Positions 25,207-32,159 of a stretch of 41,387 nt of DNA are shown one piece after another. A model generated the notes under the pieces. The model saw only the letters and a program-made list of their open reading frames with translations. It did no database searches and had not been told where the DNA came from. The stretch is from an uncultured Acidobacteriia bacterium. GTDB lineage: Bacteria; Acidobacteriota; Terriglobia; Bryobacterales; Bryobacteraceae. The DNA is taken from positions 1 to 41,387 of the forward strand of contig CAIRSA010000471.1 in the NCBI GenBank assembly GCA_903881085.1, in the 5' to 3' direction. Within the stretch, counting starts at the first letter, position 1. The number at the start of each line of letters is the position of its first letter. The translations under genes were made by a program, and so were the position numbers.

Positions 25207-25911
25207 CTATTTCGAATGATGGAAAACGCGCTTAATCAGCTTATCCACTTCTGGGGAGAACTCGCGGCCAACGTTAAAGATGGCTCCGTAGATCAACTGT
25301 TCATTGCCAGCGCGGATGCCTTGTGCCGACCATTTGGAATTTGGCTGCCAATTGGTGGCGATCATGCCAGCGCCGTAGCCTGAAACTATACGAGAAATAT
25401 GCAGTGTGGTCTTTCCCTCGCGGTTTACCGTAAGGAGGTTTTGCATAATGGCATGCCCGATGCGCGGCATTACCTTCTTGGAATGAGCTGGAACATAGCG
25501 TGTATCATGGCCCAGTCCCCACGCACCCAAGGAAAGGAAGGAGTTTCGAATAACATAGGTAGCGTACTGCGAGGCATAGCGCTTACTGAAGCCTTCTACG
25601 CCGCCGCCCCAGGAATGCTGACGTCCCTGTATCTGCGCCATTCCCGCCGAAACAAAAGTACGGAACCAAGGGTTGGGCGTGGTAAAAGTCTGCCGCTCAA
25701 AGAGGCTGATTCGTTGTTGGCCAGTGAGTGTTACGTATTCTCCCGGCGGAACACCTGCGCCGAAAATCGGGTGAACCGCGATCGGGTCAACCTCAGCGGC
25801 AGGGGTGATAATTGGGACAACCGGGACAACCGATGGGGGGACTGTACCGTCTTGGGCGAACGAGGCCGAAACAAAACACACGGCGAAAAATGCAGACCGC
25901 TGAAAATTCAT
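25207..25911 (-). CDS. exported hypothetical protein
   Basis: 234-residue protein of unknown function. ATG 25911 gives a signal peptide MNFQRSAFFAVCFVSASFA ending before a Pro/Val-rich segment (VPPSVVPVVPIITPAAE). The rest has many Gly and aromatic residues (WFRTFVSAGMAQIQGRQ, SWGGGVEGFSKRYASQYA, LGAWGLGHDTRY), as in small outer-membrane or periplasmic proteins common in Acidobacteriota. A TAAAAT hexamer preceded by TG-C ends 7 nt before the start. The track of in-frame codons upstream of 25911 (to 25956) has no signal peptide and was not used. Confidence 0.7.
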   Translation of the reverse strand: MNFQRSAFFAVCFVSASFAQDGTVPPSVVPVVPIITPAAEVDPIAVHPIFGAGVPPGEYVTLTGQQRISLFERQTFTTPNPWFRTFVSAGMAQIQGRQHSWGGGVEGFSKRYASQYATYVIRNSFLSLGAWGLGHDTRYVPAHSKKVMPRIGHAIMQNLLTVNREGKTTLHISRIVSGYGAGMIATNWQPNSKWSAQGIRAGNEQLIYGAIFNVGREFSPEVDKLIKRVFHHSK

Positions 25912-25918
25912 TGCCTGT

Positions 25919-25924
25919 ATTTTA
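25919..25924 (-). promoter_or_regulatory. -10-like TAAAAT, leaderless spacing
   Basis: TGcTAAAAT ends 7 nt before ATG 25911; five of six matches to TATAAT. Confidence 0.45.
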
Positions 25925-25971
25925 GCATTGTTACCGCTTTCCATACCCAGCGACATTGTAAATAAAATCTG

Positions 25972-26709
25972 CTACTTGGCGATAATCGAAGGCGGAATGT
26001 CGGCAAACTGGATGGTGGAATCCACTGCGAATTTCTTTTTGCGTTCGGCTGTTGGCACAAGCAAGCGAATTGCAATTGCCTCACCCGCGGAGCGCAGGGA
26101 GAAGCGTGAGTTGCCGTTCTTGACGATAGGCACGATGCGCATGCCGAAGGGGGGAATGAATAGATCAGCTTCGTCAGCGCAGATTTCAGTCGGCTTCTGA
26201 TTGTCGGAAAGTTGGGAGTAGGCGCCGCTGGAATAGCACAGCGCCGCGGATGCCGGCGCGGGAGAGGCGTTGAGCATCCAGATTTCATTTGCGTGGAAAT
26301 CGGCGACGTCGCCACGGATCCACGGATCGCGGGAAGGGAATATGACGTTGGCGGCGATGGTTCTGACTTCGCCTTTTCCCGTGCATTCCACCGCACCGCT
26401 CAGCGCGATTGCCTGCGCGCCGCGCTCCTTCATCTGCACCCAGGCCTGGCGATCGTCTTCGCCATCCACCTCAAGGCGCAGGGAGATTTTTGCGCCTGGA
26501 GGGATGCGCATGCGGGAATTGGCTGCGCCAGTAAGTGGCGCGAGCGCACCGGAAGATTTATGTGCTGTGAGCCAGACATTGGCTTCCTGTTCGGACACGT
26601 TTTGCAAAATCACGCTGGACCAACAGCCTTCGCCGTAGCCAAGGGGGAAGAGGATGGACTCGATTGGGCGGAGTATCTGATAGAGAAATAAGGCACTTAG
26701 TATCGTCAT
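25972..26709 (-). CDS. hypothetical membrane-anchored or exported protein
   Basis: 245-residue protein, not recognised. ATG 26709 begins a hydrophobic N-terminus (MTILSALFLYQILRPIESILFPLG). The remaining part looks like a beta-rich adhesin or flagellar-type fold with repeated short strands: WSSVILQNVSEQEANVWLTAH, MRIPPGAKISLRLEV, IPPFGMRIVPIVKNG, IRLLVPT. TACAAA ends 6 nt before the start. This is the last host gene before the prophage-like region. An in-frame TTG at 26724 is less likely. Confidence 0.65.
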   Translation of the reverse strand: MTILSALFLYQILRPIESILFPLGYGEGCWSSVILQNVSEQEANVWLTAHKSSGALAPLTGAANSRMRIPPGAKISLRLEVDGEDDRQAWVQMKERGAQAIALSGAVECTGKGEVRTIAANVIFPSRDPWIRGDVADFHANEIWMLNASPAPASAALCYSSGAYSQLSDNQKPTEICADEADLFIPPFGMRIVPIVKNGNSRFSLRSAGEAIAIRLLVPTAERKKKFAVDSTIQFADIPPSIIAK

Positions 26710-26715
26710 ATTTAT

Positions 26716-26744
26716 TTTGTACAAGAAATGCGCAAATTCAAAAT
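26716..26744. promoter_or_regulatory. divergent promoter region at host/phage junction
   Basis: On the minus strand, TACAAA (26716-26721) ends 6 nt before ATG 26709. On the plus strand, TTGTAC (26717-26722), 16 bp, CAAAAT (26739-26744) could drive the phage operon. The two overlap, so firing would be mutually exclusive. Both are weak matches. Confidence 0.3.
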
Positions 26745-26777
26745 CGTACCAACGCGAACCACAGGAGGATCGCCTTC

Positions 26778-27146
26778 ATGCAGCACGCTCTTATAGATAT
26801 CACACACCCTCTCTCGCGCGACAGCGAAGGGCGGAGCGCGATGATCAAGAATCGACGGGTGAAGGAGCTAAAGAGAGAGTCGATGCGCTCCGCGGTCCCG
26901 ATCGAGTCGATGGCGGTAGACGATGGGCGTCCGTTCGTGTCATCCTCCGCCAGAAAGCGCAGCCCGTCCTGCCACTGTGGAAATTGCAATGAATGCCTGC
27001 GCCGAAAGGCCCACTCAAATTGGCGGCTCCGCGCGGCGCAAGTTCAGCGCGACAACCGGATCGCTCTGATATATCAGCAAGAGATCTTTCCTCCTTGGTA
27101 TTTGTCCGCATCGCGTCGATCGAGCCATGAAGGTGATTCCCTATGA
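26778..27146 (+). CDS. first small gene of the phage-like operon, Cys-rich motif
   Basis: 122-residue unknown protein. The start ATG 26778 is fixed by AGGAGG 10 nt upstream. Basic N-terminal half; residues around 74-82 form CHCGNCNECLRR, a compact zinc-binding-like cluster. The C-terminal part holds RIALIYQQEIFPPW, which resembles a stretch in the next gene. The stop overlaps the next start (ATGA). A nucleic-acid-binding role is possible from the Cys cluster but unproven. Confidence 0.6.
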   Translation: MQHALIDITHPLSRDSEGRSAMIKNRRVKELKRESMRSAVPIESMAVDDGRPFVSSSARKRSPSCHCGNCNECLRRKAHSNWRLRAAQVQRDNRIALIYQQEIFPPWYLSASRRSSHEGDSL

Positions 27147-27352
27147 GGGCTTCAGGGCTTCCCATCCGCAGCGCGGCCGAAGCGCGAGAGATGCGCCGAG
27201 AAGTCGCCCGCACCGAAGACGCCAAATCCTCTGCAAGAAAGCGTCAATCGGTTGATAACACGCTCTGGCTGGTGTACCGGGAAGCGATTAACCCAACGTG
27301 GCGGGAATCGTGCGTCCTGCACCCTTGCACCACCCACAAGGCGGCAGAATGA
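27143..27352 (+). CDS. small phage-type protein, unknown
   Basis: 69 residues, start ATG 27143 overlapping the previous stop by 4 bp. Charged N-terminus (AAEAREMRREVARTEDAKSSARKR), then NTLWLVYREAINPTW, similar to a stretch of the preceding protein. Not recognised. Its own stop overlaps the next ATG. Confidence 0.55.
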   Translation: MRASGLPIRSAAEAREMRREVARTEDAKSSARKRQSVDNTLWLVYREAINPTWRESCVLHPCTTHKAAE

Positions 27353-27552
27353 ACGCCATCACGAGACAGGTGCAATTGCACCATCAGATCGAAGCAGGCA
27401 ACGCCGGCATCTGCACCACGGGTGTCTACCATGGCGACAAGGCGCTCCTGGCGATGCTCATTGAAGAGCGCATGCAGATGTTCGCGCTGTTGAACGATAG
27501 CATCCACCAACTGAAAGCCATCAAGCGCTTGGTGGATTGGAACGCGGCATGA
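27349..27552 (+). CDS. small phage-type protein, unknown
   Basis: 67 residues, start ATG 27349 in an ATGA overlap. Helical, with a run of hydrophobic and charged residues (LLAMLIEERMQMFALLNDSIHQLKAIKRLV) that could form a coiled coil. Not recognised. It ends in another ATGA overlap at 27549. Confidence 0.55.
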   Translation: MNAITRQVQLHHQIEAGNAGICTTGVYHGDKALLAMLIEERMQMFALLNDSIHQLKAIKRLVDWNAA

Positions 27553-27950
27553 GCATTGAACTCGAAGAGCGGCGTTTGCGCAAACAGGACTCTGAAGACA
27601 GTTGCTTCAGAGCTACTTCAGAGCTTGCAGAATGCGGGCTGTGTGGGAGGCAGCACCCAATGGATACGCGGAGCAGAGAATTCATCCGGCCGTGCTGGTT
27701 TCGCACGAAGCCGGCATCTGAGATCTCGACGGAAAGGATAAATATGAAGGAACTTGAAATTGAATACGCAACGGCGCAGGTCAACCTCGACGCGGCACAT
27801 GAGGCAGTAAGGGTGTCGACGTTGAAATGCGTCTACCCGGACGCTTGCGGATGTGAAGCCGCCTGGGATGCGCAAGAGACGGCAATGCGCGATTTTGTCG
27901 ATATCAACGCACGGCTGAGTGAATCGCGGAAGGGGTTAGCCCATGCGTGA
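27549..27950 (+). CDS. unknown phage-type protein with two possible starts
   Basis: 133 residues if read from ATG 27549, which overlaps the previous stop (ATGA). A second strong start, ATG 27744, has AAAGGA just upstream and gives a 68-residue protein (MKELEIEYATAQVNLDAAHEA). The first half contains CGLCGRQHP and a Trp-Cys pair suggesting metal binding; the second has a helical region and CVYPDACGCEAAWDAQE. Both products may be made. Not recognised. Confidence 0.5.
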   Translation: MSIELEERRLRKQDSEDSCFRATSELAECGLCGRQHPMDTRSREFIRPCWFRTKPASEISTERINMKELEIEYATAQVNLDAAHEAVRVSTLKCVYPDACGCEAAWDAQETAMRDFVDINARLSESRKGLAHA

Positions 27951-28080
27951 GATGACGCACGAAGACATTGCAGGGATATTGCCGTCGAGAGAATCATTTG
28001 TGCATCATTTCGGATCACTGGCGATAGCCTATTCGAAAGCCGGTCTTGGCTTCATATCCCAAGGAAAAAAAGCAGCATGA
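27943..28080 (+). CDS. small ORF, 45 residues
   Basis: ATG 27943 lies 8 bp inside the previous gene with AAGGGG about 10 nt upstream. The sequence is MREMTHEDIAGILPSRESFV followed by HHFGSLAIAYSKAGLGFI. Its stop overlaps the next start (ATGA). Supported mainly by the overlap chain. Confidence 0.4.
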   Translation: MREMTHEDIAGILPSRESFVHHFGSLAIAYSKAGLGFISQGKKAA

Positions 28081-28190
28081 GCTACCACGATCACTGGAGA
28101 CGCGCGGAAGAGCGGCGCGCACGCGGAATACTTTTAGCCTGGCTGTTGGCGGGCGCGGCTGTTTGGCTGATGTTGCAGATTTTGCCATAG
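28077..28190 (+). CDS. small single-pass membrane protein, 37 residues
   Basis: ATG 28077 in an ATGA overlap. A charged, His/Arg-rich start (MSYHDHWRRAEERRARG) is followed by one membrane helix, ILLAWLLAGAAVWLMLQIL. Predicted orientation is N-terminus inside. Function unknown; tiny membrane proteins are common in phage early regions. Confidence 0.5.
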   Translation: MSYHDHWRRAEERRARGILLAWLLAGAAVWLMLQILP

Positions 28191-28202
28191 GAGAAGCGAA
28201 AC

Positions 28203-28493
28203 GTGACTGTGAAAAAAGAAATCGTTGTAAATGAATGGGGGCTTCCGCACCCTTACAGCCTCAACAAAGAGCACGATATCGAAATCTTAGGGGATTCGAT
28301 TATAGATCAAAGACGATGGGTTACCGTTCATCGCTTGTTGCTTCGGATCAAAGACAAGTTCTACGAGACTACCTATCAGCATGGCTCAACGGAGTGCCAA
28401 GACGAAAGCCCATGGGAGCATGTTTCGGAAGTCAACTTCATTGAACTCCGCAAGGTCCAAAAGTTGGTTGACGTGTGGGAGCCGGTTTCGTAA
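28203..28493 (+). CDS. unknown phage-type protein
   Basis: 96 residues, GTG start 28203 with GGAG about 9 nt upstream. Beta-rich with many aromatic and acidic residues (YSLNKEHDIEILGDSIIDQR, RIKDKFYETTYQHG). No known motif. Precedes the nuclease gene by 2 bp. Confidence 0.55.
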   Translation: MTVKKEIVVNEWGLPHPYSLNKEHDIEILGDSIIDQRRWVTVHRLLLRIKDKFYETTYQHGSTECQDESPWEHVSEVNFIELRKVQKLVDVWEPVS

Positions 28494-28495
28494 CG

Positions 28496-29671
28496 ATGCT
28501 CAACCCACTACAAAACGCGCTCCAAGCAGTCGGGCCAGAATCGGCCGATCCACGCACCGCGCTCGTCCAGGCAAAAATACGCGGCCTACTGCAGGGCTAC
28601 GACGCACGGTGGACCGGCTGCACCTGGCGAGTTAACGCAGTCGAGACGACATTAATGGCTGGTCTCTGGAATCCCGAAACGGAAGCGTCTTCTAGGACGT
28701 TCCAGAACGCAGGAAAGATCGATGTCGATATCACCGATACGCCGCTCGGCAGCGATGGGCCTCAACGCTTCGTTGTTGATCACAAGACCTGCTCAGAGTC
28801 GATCGACGACGCCGCGGCGGATTACTGGCGGTCGTTGGTGATCGAGGGCCAGTTGTCGCAATACATGCTCCTCGGCCATCAAAACGGGATTCGCTACGAC
28901 TCCGGCATCTGGGATGTATGCCGCAAGCCTGGGATCAGCCCACGTAAGATCACCATCGTCGAAATGAAGGAAATGAAGGCAACGCGAACGTGGTTCTGTG
29001 CCACACTTTCGGATATTCAGATCGAGTCGTCATTCAATACCGGGCGCGAGTCGCTGGAGCTTTACTCCATGCGCGTAGCCCACGACTGCACCAAAGAACG
29101 TCCGCAGTATTACTTCCAGCGTCGGCAGATTCCGCGCACCGATGGGGATCTGATCGAGTACGCGCAAGATACGTGGGACCTCGGGCAAGAGTTGATCGCA
29201 TCGCGGGCCGTGATTCGGGAATTCAAAAAGCGCGGGATTGACCGCCAGCCACAGCGAAGCGCTAAAGCGTGCTTCATGCATAACTCGCCATGCGAATTTC
29301 TAAAAGTGTGCACTGGCGAAGAGATGCTCGAAGGGTCCGAGCGCTGGCAGAAAAAAGAGTGGATGCATCCAGAGCTTCCAATCCTTAAAGACGGCAACGG
29401 AACGGATGTTTTGACCAATTCGAGGCTTGGCGTGTTCCAGGTCTGCCGCCGGAAACACCATCTCAAGTACGAGCTTGGGTACGAGCGCCCGAACGAAGAA
29501 GAGAAGGAAGCGCTGTTCTTCGGAACCATGTGGCATTCCGCGTTAGAGGCCTATTTCAAAGCAGTTCAGATAAACCAAAGAGGAGAATCAATTGACAGCA
29601 ACATTACCGGCGCCGCAAGTTCAGCGGCAGCCATTACCGCAAGCGAAGACCAGTTCCAAATCCCTTTCTAG
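28496..29671 (+). CDS. PD-(D/E)XK exonuclease (RecB/Cas4-like) with circularly permuted order
   Basis: 391-residue phage nuclease of the RecB/AddB/Cas4 type, probably the exonuclease of a recombination module. The catalytic parts seen are Glu50, Asp76 (GKIDVD), Asp95-x-Lys97 (VDHKT) and QxxxY (119-123), then three Cys (259, 266, 272) of the usual C-terminal iron-sulphur cluster. The motif that opens such proteins, SRLxxFxxCxRKHHLxYELGY plus FGTxxH, instead comes last (309-354: Cys317, His347). So the order is C-terminal part first, N-terminal part last. The last 80 bp overlap the ATPase gene. It may be a permuted enzyme or the scar of a tandem duplication. Confidence 0.82.
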   Translation: MLNPLQNALQAVGPESADPRTALVQAKIRGLLQGYDARWTGCTWRVNAVETTLMAGLWNPETEASSRTFQNAGKIDVDITDTPLGSDGPQRFVVDHKTCSESIDDAAADYWRSLVIEGQLSQYMLLGHQNGIRYDSGIWDVCRKPGISPRKITIVEMKEMKATRTWFCATLSDIQIESSFNTGRESLELYSMRVAHDCTKERPQYYFQRRQIPRTDGDLIEYAQDTWDLGQELIASRAVIREFKKRGIDRQPQRSAKACFMHNSPCEFLKVCTGEEMLEGSERWQKKEWMHPELPILKDGNGTDVLTNSRLGVFQVCRRKHHLKYELGYERPNEEEKEALFFGTMWHSALEAYFKAVQINQRGESIDSNITGAASSAAAITASEDQFQIPF

Positions 29672-30485
29672 TTTGATCACGTCGAAGGGCAACGGGCTCC
29701 CCAACCGCTACGTGTTCCATGCCGTCGAAGGCTTCGGGAAGTCGAGCTTTGGCGCAATGTGGCCGGGCGCGATCTTTATCCAGAGCCGCGGCGAGACGGG
29801 CCTTGAAACTTTGATCGACGCCGGTCGCCTCAAAGAGACTCCGCACTTCCCGGCTGCGGAGACATGGGCCGAGATTGTCGGCTACGTTCGCCAGCTCCGC
29901 AATGAAGCCCACGAATACAAAACGCTGGTACTTGATACCATCAATGGCGCCGAACGCCTCATGCATGAAAGCGTGTGCTCTGAGAAGTTCGGCGGAGACT
30001 GGGGCGAGCGCGGGTTCACCTCATACGGAAAGGGTTTCGAGCAAAGCCTTCCGGAATGGATCACGCTACTGTCCGAACTCGACGCGCTGCGCGCAGAGAA
30101 GCGCATGCGGATCATCCTCTTGTGCCACACGAAGGTGAAGAACTTCAAGAACCCTCAAGGTGCGGACTACGACCGCTACCAGCCAGACATCCACGAAAAG
30201 ACGTGGAGTGTCACTCATAAGTGGGCCGACGTTGTTCTGTTTGGCAACTTCGAATCATTCATCCAGGGCGGCCGGGTGGACGATACCGACAGCCGCAAGA
30301 ACCAAAAAGGGAAAGCCCTCGATAGCGCTCCGGTGCGGATCATCTATACCGAACGGCGCACGTCGTTTGACGCCAAGAACAGACTCGGACTTCCGGCGGA
30401 GATCGCACTCAGTGACACGCCCGAGGCTGGGTTCCAAGATTTCATCAACGCGGTACGCACCGCGACAACCAAGGAGAAAGCATGA
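29592..30485 (+). CDS. phage RecA/RAD55-like AAA ATPase
   Basis: 297 residues from TTG 29592, which has AGAGGAG upstream. P-loop AVEGFGKSSFG (Lys50) and Walker B YKTLVLDTING (Asp115). Family members are phage recombination ATPases, usually next to a nuclease and an SSB-like gene as here. The C-terminal part (WADVVLFGNFESF, YTERRTSFDAKNRLGLP) is the usual one for this group. The start lies inside the upstream nuclease gene, so the two are translationally coupled. Confidence 0.82.
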   Translation: MTATLPAPQVQRQPLPQAKTSSKSLSSLITSKGNGLPNRYVFHAVEGFGKSSFGAMWPGAIFIQSRGETGLETLIDAGRLKETPHFPAAETWAEIVGYVRQLRNEAHEYKTLVLDTINGAERLMHESVCSEKFGGDWGERGFTSYGKGFEQSLPEWITLLSELDALRAEKRMRIILLCHTKVKNFKNPQGADYDRYQPDIHEKTWSVTHKWADVVLFGNFESFIQGGRVDDTDSRKNQKGKALDSAPVRIIYTERRTSFDAKNRLGLPAEIALSDTPEAGFQDFINAVRTATTKEKA

Positions 30486-31024
30486 GCGCACCACGTTATC
30501 AGATCGGGACATACGCCCTCACCATCATTGAGACGGCGCTAGGTGAATCAAAAAACGGCATACCGCAATTCGCGGTCAAGGCTTCGGTGGATTACTCGAA
30601 GTCGGCCTCGGGGGAGGAATTCGATTGCCCCGGAGGAACCGCGACGATCTACTTCTATTTTTCCGGCGGTGCGATCGAATACGCCGCACGCGATCTAAAA
30701 GCACTCGGTTACACCGGGAGGGGTTTCGGTAAGCTGGCCGAACATAACTTCATCGGCGTAAAGTTCGATGGCTACTGTAAGCACGAGGCCTACAACGGCG
30801 AGCAGCGCGAGAAGTGGATGGTGTCGCAGGGCTCGGCGCCGCTTGAGATGAAGCCAATCGCGGCTGACAAACTCCGCAAACTGGACGCTCAATTCGGTAA
30901 GTATTTCGAGGGCGCTCCGCAGGCTCCACTGGTATCTCAACCGAGGCCGCCGGCCGCTCCACTTAGCGACAGCGGACCGCAACCTGTTCCTTTCGAAGCA
31001 ACCGATGCGGACGTGCCGTTTTAG
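30482..31024 (+). CDS. SSB-like phage recombination protein
   Basis: 180 residues, ATG 30482 overlapping the previous stop (ATGA). An OB-like beta-rich first half (GTYALTIIETALGESKNGIPQF, ATIYFYFSGGAIEYAARDLKALG) is followed by a Pro-rich linker and an acidic tip ending TDADVPF, like the DDDIPF tail of SSB that recruits partner proteins. The third member of the nuclease-ATPase-SSB module. The family is inferred from layout and tail. Confidence 0.65.
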   Translation: MSAPRYQIGTYALTIIETALGESKNGIPQFAVKASVDYSKSASGEEFDCPGGTATIYFYFSGGAIEYAARDLKALGYTGRGFGKLAEHNFIGVKFDGYCKHEAYNGEQREKWMVSQGSAPLEMKPIAADKLRKLDAQFGKYFEGAPQAPLVSQPRPPAAPLSDSGPQPVPFEATDADVPF

Positions 31025-31031
31025 GGAAGCT

Positions 31032-31328
31032 ATGAAAAACGCATTCAAGAAAGCATTCTGGCCCGCATTGTCACTCATCGCCGCGATGGTGGCCTGCGGG
31101 CTCACATGGAGCGCATGCGTCGACGGTCACTATGAGTGGCTGTTAGTCTTCAGCCTGGCCGGCGTTTGCTGGGGGTTCCAAGCGATCAACCCACGGCTGC
31201 TGACATGGCCGATGCGCGTGTTTGGTATTCGCCTGATCAAAACAGCGAATCGCATTGATGAGCAGCGGTCTGCCGCTGCCAAGAATCCACGGGTGTGGAC
31301 TTGGACCGCGATTCCGGGACCATTCTAA
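31032..31328 (+). CDS. small membrane protein
   Basis: 98 residues from ATG 31032 (AGGGAAG upstream). Two hydrophobic segments: AFWPALSLIAAMVACGLTW and WLLVFSLAGVCWGFQAI, then a basic tail. Unknown role. Followed by 123 bp without a gene (31329-31451), which holds the hairpin listed below and no other feature I can support. Confidence 0.6.
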   Translation: MKNAFKKAFWPALSLIAAMVACGLTWSACVDGHYEWLLVFSLAGVCWGFQAINPRLLTWPMRVFGIRLIKTANRIDEQRSAAAKNPRVWTWTAIPGPF

Positions 31329-31405
31329 TCATTCAAATGCGATCAATCTGGTGCGCCTGAGAAGGGCACTTGGTGGTAGTCATCGGGCGCGTGAGCCGCC
31401 CGCTG

Positions 31406-31440
31406 GCTACGGCCTTCACAAACACGGTGAGGGCCGTAGC
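31406..31440 (+). promoter_or_regulatory. stable hairpin in front of the sponge-like gene
   Basis: Perfect 9-bp stem gctacggcc/ggccgtagc (31406-31414 with 31432-31440). The 17-nt loop contains an inner tcac/gtga pair. It ends directly before the GAGGTG Shine-Dalgarno (31441-31446) of the next gene. There is no U-run, so it is not an ordinary terminator; translation control or an RNA processing site is more likely. Confidence 0.5.
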
Positions 31441-31451
31441 GAGGTGTAAGT

Positions 31452-31670
31452 ATGACAAACGAACAGATAAATAATACGTTCATGTATCACAAGCCAACCG
31501 GCGATCAGCCGGCGCGATACGAAGAGTTGAGGGCCGATGCGAGGGTCCTGGCGCATTCGATCCAGGATAATTGCCCCGAGTCGCGGGAGAAGGCGCTCGC
31601 GCTTACCAACTTACAGTAGGCTGTAATGTGGGCGAACGCCAGCATCGCGATCAATGCGACAGAGGGTTGA
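31452..31670 (+). pseudogene. Acb2/Tad1-like cyclic-nucleotide sponge gene with in-frame amber codon
   Basis: The frame from ATG 31452 (GAGGTG upstream) reads FMYHKPTGDQPARYEELRAD, later CPESREKALALTNLQ, then TAG (31617-31619), then AVMWANASIAINATEG and TGA 31670. This matches the Acb2/Tad1 hairpin family as I remember it (YHxPxxxQxxRYxxIR, SREKSLALTxLEEAVMWANA). There the residue at the TAG is Glu, so GAG-to-TAG is one change. Such proteins bind immune nucleotide signals of CBASS or Thoeris. As read, the product is 55 residues and lacks the most conserved end. Readthrough or sequence error are alternatives. Confidence 0.7.
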
Positions 31671-31679
31671 GATAAAAGG

Positions 31680-31826
31680 ATGGAAATTTCAGATAAAGAA
31701 TACGCGCGACTCAAAAAGGACTCCGCTACACTGGCCAAGCTAGAAGCGGCTGGAGTCGATAACTGGGAAGGGTATTCGTTTGCGTTCGAGAGCGACGAAG
31801 ACGAAGACGAAGGCGAGGAGAGTTAG
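31680..31826 (+). CDS. small acidic phage-type protein, 48 residues
   Basis: ATG 31680 with AAAAGG just upstream. A helical first half (YARLKKDSATLAKLEAAG), then GVDNWEGYSFAF and a very acidic tail (ESDEDEDEGEES). The next gene starts directly after its TAG. Unknown role; a DNA-mimic or partner-binding tail is a guess. Confidence 0.5.
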   Translation: MEISDKEYARLKKDSATLAKLEAAGVDNWEGYSFAFESDEDEDEGEES

Positions 31827-32159
31827 ATGACAGATTTTCTTTCAGTAATCGGCGACATGCGCAACGGCGATGTCCTAGTTGATTGCTCAAAAAAACTTGG
31901 CGAATTACTCGATGCGATCAATAGGACCTCGGGAAAAGGCAAGTTTATACTGACGCTGGACATTAAGCCAGGCCGAGTGGATATGGGCCGAGTAACCGAA
32001 ATAGAGATAGAGCATTCTATCAAATTGAACGTCCCCGAGGCCAAGCCTGGCGTAAGTATATTTTTCGTATCCAAGGATCAAAAGCTCACCAGGAATGATC
32101 CACGCCAAACCGAGATGACCGAGATGTATGAAGAAGAGGGGGTTACAAGACATGGATAA
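31827..32159 (+). CDS. unknown phage-type protein upstream of DUF2303
   Basis: 110 residues, ATG 31827 with no gap to the gene before. Contains a strand pair KGKFILTLDIKPGRVD and a conserved end SIFFVSKDQKLTRNDPRQTEM. This kind of gene often stands directly before DUF2303 in phages. Overlaps the next gene by 8 bp. Confidence 0.6.
   Translation: MTDFLSVIGDMRNGDVLVDCSKKLGELLDAINRTSGKGKFILTLDIKPGRVDMGRVTEIEIEHSIKLNVPEAKPGVSIFFVSKDQKLTRNDPRQTEMTEMYEEEGVTRHG

Noticed and set aside
31406..31440. Rho-independent terminator
   Set aside because: No U-tract follows, and a Shine-Dalgarno follows immediately.
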